Assembly (NCBI GenBank): GCA_021805585.1
Contig: JAJZEY010000178.1
Coordinates: 1-9,164 of the forward strand
Source: Planctomycetota bacterium
Lineage (GTDB): Bacteria > Planctomycetota > Phycisphaerae > WQYP01
DNA length: 9,164 bases
Direction: 5' to 3'
A model generated the notes under the pieces. The model was not told the DNA's origin. It was given only the letters and a program-made list of their open reading frames with translations, and ran no database searches. This document shows, one piece after another, positions 7,099 through 9,164 of the stretch. Position 1 is the first letter of the stretch. Each line of letters opens with the position of its first letter. The translations under genes were made by a program, and so were the position numbers.

Positions 7099-7140
7099 CG
7101 TTTTCGGTTCATTGATCATCGTCCATTGATATTTAAGCGA

Positions 7141-7919
7141 AGCGCGGATGCGTATGGGAATACTCTCATCTTTACCGGCCCCGGCCCGGATGGCCTGTGG
7201 TTTACCGATGACGATGTGCAATCAGTTTATGGTGCCAACGAAATCATTTATTGCGGCTATCGCTTCGATGCCGAAACGCAGCTTTATTACGTCCGGAATC
7301 GGACATATAGCCCGGTTCTTGGCCGCTGGATTCAACGCGATCCGATAGGGTATGCAAGCGGAATAAATTTGTATGGGTATGTGGAGGGCGAGCCGACTGG
7401 AAATTCAGATCCCGGGGGAACAATAGTTTACGCTCTGATTTACGCGACAGTTGATATCACCGCTGGTTTGGGAGGAAGTATGAGCTTTGGCTATGCGACT
7501 TATGATTGTGGTAACAGCGCTCAGTTCTTGGCAATAAGCCAAAGGCTGGGCGCAAATATTGGTATCGCGTTCGCGAATGGGGGCATATTTTCAGGCTGTT
7601 TGAGCGATTTTATAAAAGAAGGCATCTCCGGAATCGACCTGACGGTGTCGGCCGACGTCGGGTTGCCAATAGTCGGCGTTAACGGGACCGGCGTAGTTGG
7701 TGTTGGAGGATCGGGCTCGGGCGTCCAGGGGGGGGCATCGGAATAAAGATAGGAGCTTCCTTGGGCCTCGATGAAATCGTACCGTTGGGTCATCCTGATA
7801 TAAAACACAAATGCCCCTGCACGAAACAGGAATGTCCGGCGAATCCTAATCAACCGTTCCCCTCGGGCTATGTTCCGAATAATTTCATTCCAGAGGGGCA
7901 AGCCGACCGGTTCTGGTAA
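7141..7919 (+). pseudogene. Orphan Rhs core tip with variable C-terminal domain, N-terminally truncated and frameshifted
   Basis: Rhs proteins are large surface or secreted YD-repeat shells whose C-terminal tip beyond the core is often a toxin. Only the tip is present. The Rhs-like sequence begins ADAYGNTLIFTGPGPDG and WFTDDDVQS (from about 7141). It then gives the core motif YRFDAETQLYYVRNRTYSP and LGRWIQRDPIGYASGINLYG, closing with NSDPGG (about 7426). The N-terminal shell is missing and no convincing start codon exists; the frame stays open upstream to a TTG at 6868, through repeat DNA. The variable domain is Gly/Val-rich with alternating hydrophobics (LTVSADVGLPIVGVNGTG). In the native frame it stops at 7744-7746, just after a run of eight Gs (7728-7735). 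A one-base slip there extends it by 60 residues (IGIKIGASLGLDEIVPLG, KCPCTKQECP, ending QADRFW) to TAA at 7917-7919. No known toxin motif is recognised. Confidence 0.75.
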
Positions 7920-7997
7920 CCTTGCGATCCGGCATTTGAATGGATTAGGCCGATCGTCACGGTCGCGTTTTAAATGTTTTTAACGGCGGATAGGTGT

Positions 7998-8025
7998 TTG
8001 ATCGTCTGGATTAATTCTCGATAAT
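7998..8025 (+). promoter_or_regulatory. Candidate promoter of the four-span membrane protein gene
   Basis: TTGATC (7998-8003) and GATAAT (8020-8025) are 16 bases apart, matching the sigma70 consensus at 4 and 5 of 6 positions. The start codon at 8045 would leave a very short leader of about 13 bases, with only a weak purine-rich stretch (GGGTGAAAG, 8030-8038) as ribosome-binding site. If real, the membrane protein is expressed independently of the broken Rhs fragment upstream, as would be expected for an immunity gene. Confidence 0.3.
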
Positions 8026-8044
8026 TCCGGGTGAAAGTAATATT

Positions 8045-8638
8045 ATGGTTTTACATTTCCCAATTTATCCCGGCGGAACATTTCAAGGCGGTACAAATTT
8101 CTGTGTTTCCACGCTTAATAAATCGCAGCTAAATGAATGGAACGCGGCACGAGATGGATTCCGGTTGGGCCTGATAGGAATCATAGCGGCAATTATTCTG
8201 GCTGTAATCGGATTGACGCTTGGATACCTGGGATATTTGCCGATTGAAATAGGGATTGATGTGATCGGATTAATTGCGGCATTTTCAGCCTTCGTCGCTG
8301 CAAAATTAACGTATTTTGGCGTGCCCGACAGGCGATTTGGTAAACAATTTCAGAATGAATATAGATGCAAACCTCTATTTGGATCATGGATGAGGGGAGA
8401 GACTGTTCGTGTCCGCTGTCCAGGATGGATGATTTGGGGAACCTTGGGATGGATTATCCAAATTGGCCTCGCGATGGCCCTTTTTTTACTTTGTCCCTTG
8501 GAGAGAATGGCTGCCATCGGATTTGCGGTGGGCTGGATACCCGTAGTGATTTTCTGGGGCGTTATGATGACTTCCTATGCCACGATTGATGTGTTGATAC
8601 AGGAGGCTGCGGAACAAGTGGGTTCCCGGAAGGTATGA
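8045..8638 (+). CDS. Four-span membrane protein, candidate Rhs immunity protein
   Basis: The 197-aa product has a polar N-terminal 40 residues (MVLHFPIYPGGTFQGG, then NKSQLNEWNAARDG) followed by two close hydrophobic spans at about 41-64 and 69-91. A cytosol- or periplasm-facing loop with charged residues follows (FGVPDRRFGKQFQNEYRCKP, about 91-127). Two more spans lie at about 128-150 and 155-176, and the C-terminal tail is acidic (DVLIQEAAEQVGS). No signal peptide cleavage site or known domain is recognised. It starts 125 bases after the extended end of the Rhs tip and precedes a second Rhs tip. That is the slot where Rhs-toxin immunity genes sit, and a small polytopic membrane protein would suit immunity to a membrane-acting toxin. 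This role rests on position alone. Base composition is more AT-rich than in the lspA-wbpA region, consistent with an accessory gene. Confidence 0.7.
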   Translation: MVLHFPIYPGGTFQGGTNFCVSTLNKSQLNEWNAARDGFRLGLIGIIAAIILAVIGLTLGYLGYLPIEIGIDVIGLIAAFSAFVAAKLTYFGVPDRRFGKQFQNEYRCKPLFGSWMRGETVRVRCPGWMIWGTLGWIIQIGLAMALFLLCPLERMAAIGFAVGWIPVVIFWGVMMTSYATIDVLIQEAAEQVGSRKV

Positions 8639-8792
8639 CCAAGATGATCCTCAAACCGGTCATTCACTCGCCTCAACCTACCCGTCGGTGGTGATTTGGC
8701 GACATCCCTGATAAAAACGGCCTGTATCTGGCGAATAGGCAGTAAAACTCAAGTCGGAGGATGCAGGGGAGCAAGGAGGCGGGGACGTTTTG

Positions 8793-8840
8793 TAGCGTGG
8801 ACAGCGTGCCCATGAGTGGGGCATCTGGCATTTTGCATTT
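8793..8840. repeat. Second dispersed hairpin repeat plus GGCATTTTGCATTT
   Basis: TGCCC (8807-8811) pairs with GGGCA (8819-8823) around an ATGAGTG-centred loop, in the context GTAGCGTGGACAGCG. This resembles the repeat at 2566-2612 in its GTAGC lead and TGCCCATG core. Four bases later GGCATTTTGCATTT (8827-8840) recurs exactly as at 2641-2654, which also lies downstream of the first hairpin. Confidence 0.5.
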
Positions 8841-8856
8841 TGCGGGAGAGCGTGTG

Positions 8857-8882
8857 GATTTGAAATTTCAGATTTGAAATTT
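8857..8882. repeat. Tandem direct repeat GATTTGAAATTT
   Basis: Two identical 12-base units (8857-8868 and 8871-8882) are separated by CA. The units are themselves partly palindromic (AAATTT). Strings of this kind are, from memory, frequent in intergenic DNA of planctomycete-like genomes. No coding role is apparent. Confidence 0.6.
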
Positions 8883-9033
8883 AAAAAGACGCGAAAGATC
8901 ACCTGTTCGGTTTTCTTGTATTGCGGTTGGTGAATGGATATAAGTGGCGTCTAGCAAATGGGTATGCCCGGTCCCTGGCTTGGTAACGCGGCGTGGTAGC
9001 TTGTGTTCTGACTGGACAGTTAAATGGTCAGGA

Positions 9034-9164
9034 ATGCTTATAAAACGACCAAGCCACAGAGGCCACGGAGAACGCCTGCCGGTGCGTATTACCTTTTGTG
9101 ACTATCGCTTTAATCCGGAAACGCAAAATTATTATGCCCGCAACCGGAGGTATAGCCCCGCTCT
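9034..9164 (+). CDS. Second Rhs core tip, partial, runs off the window end
   Basis: From about 9082 the frame gives VRITFCDYRFNPETQNYY, then ARNRRYSPAL up to the window end. This is the same Rhs-associated core motif as at 7258-7319: 47 of 62 bases and 15 of 21 residues match there. The frame is open back to ATG 9034, but the stretch 9034-9081 is a dispersed repeat (AAGCCACAGAGGCCACGGAG at 9051-9070 is typical), so the first 16 residues are probably not native Rhs sequence. As with the upstream tip, the large N-terminal YD-repeat shell is missing. The core continues beyond position 9164, so its variable C-terminal domain is unseen. It is either another orphan tip or the end of a rearranged Rhs gene. 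Confidence 0.65.
   Translation, partial: MLIKRPSHRGHGERLPVRITFCDYRFNPETQNYYARNRRYSPA

Larger units (their letters stand above)
8639..9033. other. Repeat-rich spacer between Rhs modules
   Basis: No credible gene is seen over this 395-bp stretch. It contains a dispersed hairpin repeat (8793-8823), the string GGCATTTTGCATTT (8827-8840, also at 2641-2654) and a tandem GATTTGAAATTT pair (8857-8882). The remainder (8883-9033) has no recognised motif. A minus-strand open frame at 8678-8902 is merely the translation of these repeats. Confidence 0.5.

Noticed and set aside
7521..7901. A 126-codon minus-strand open frame opposite the Rhs tip
   Set aside because: It is a shadow of the Gly/Val-rich Rhs domain (Pro/Thr repeats such as PEPDPPTPTTPVPLTPT mirror GGA/GTC codons). 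The Rhs strand has recognisable family motifs.
8857..8882. Two 12-base direct repeats considered as a CRISPR-like or attachment-site pair
   Set aside because: The gap is only two bases and the units are AT-rich and partly palindromic, so there is no spacer and no integrase gene nearby.
8678..8902. A minus-strand open frame with FKSEISNPHALPQNAKCQMP
   Set aside because: It is composed of intergenic repeats (AAATTTGAAATTT, GCATTTTGCATTT, hairpin), so the reading frame is a by-product.

Overview
The window looks like a chromosome segment from a planctomycete-type bacterium, most likely Phycisphaerae-like and possibly uncultured. The reasons are its large spacers full of dispersed repeats (hairpin 'HGQDAHAT'-type, CACAAAG/GAAGGCACGAAG-type, AAATTTGAAATTT-type), the planctomycete style of its Rhs core tips, and a large exported helical-repeat protein with a 'WYGS' core. 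This is inference from sequence style; a verrucomicrobial or lentisphaeral origin is not excluded.

Layout. Positions 202-2401 (+) hold the ordinary part: lspA (lipoprotein signal peptidase), a 56-codon single-span membrane protein not previously called, and a nucleotide-sugar dehydrogenase of the UDP-GlcNAc 6-dehydrogenase (WbpA) type. The three are close together and probably co-transcribed. Positions 2402-3126 form a spacer with two mutually exclusive hairpins, a dispersed hairpin repeat, a complete 187-bp MITE-like element with 20-bp terminal inverted repeats, and a frame-broken coding remnant. Positions 3127-6192 (-) encode a 1021-aa exported helical-repeat protein of unknown function. 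Positions 6404-6884 carry the left end of an insertion sequence and the N-terminal remnant of its transposase; this end is homologous to the MITE, so the MITE is probably an internally deleted relative of that IS.

The right part (6887-9164) is an accessory Rhs island. A block bounded by inverted repeats (6887-7098) runs straight into an N-terminally truncated Rhs core tip (about 7141-7428) with its own variable C-terminal domain. That domain breaks at a run of eight Gs (7728-7735); one base of slippage adds 60 codons and moves the stop to 7917-7919. Next comes a four-span membrane protein (8045-8638) in the place where an immunity protein would sit, then a repeat-rich spacer. A second Rhs core tip then enters in the same orientation (from about 9082) and runs off the window end. 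The best reading is a tandem array of orphan Rhs tip / candidate immunity modules, spliced together at dispersed repeats. Whether these modules are expressed cannot be seen from the sequence.
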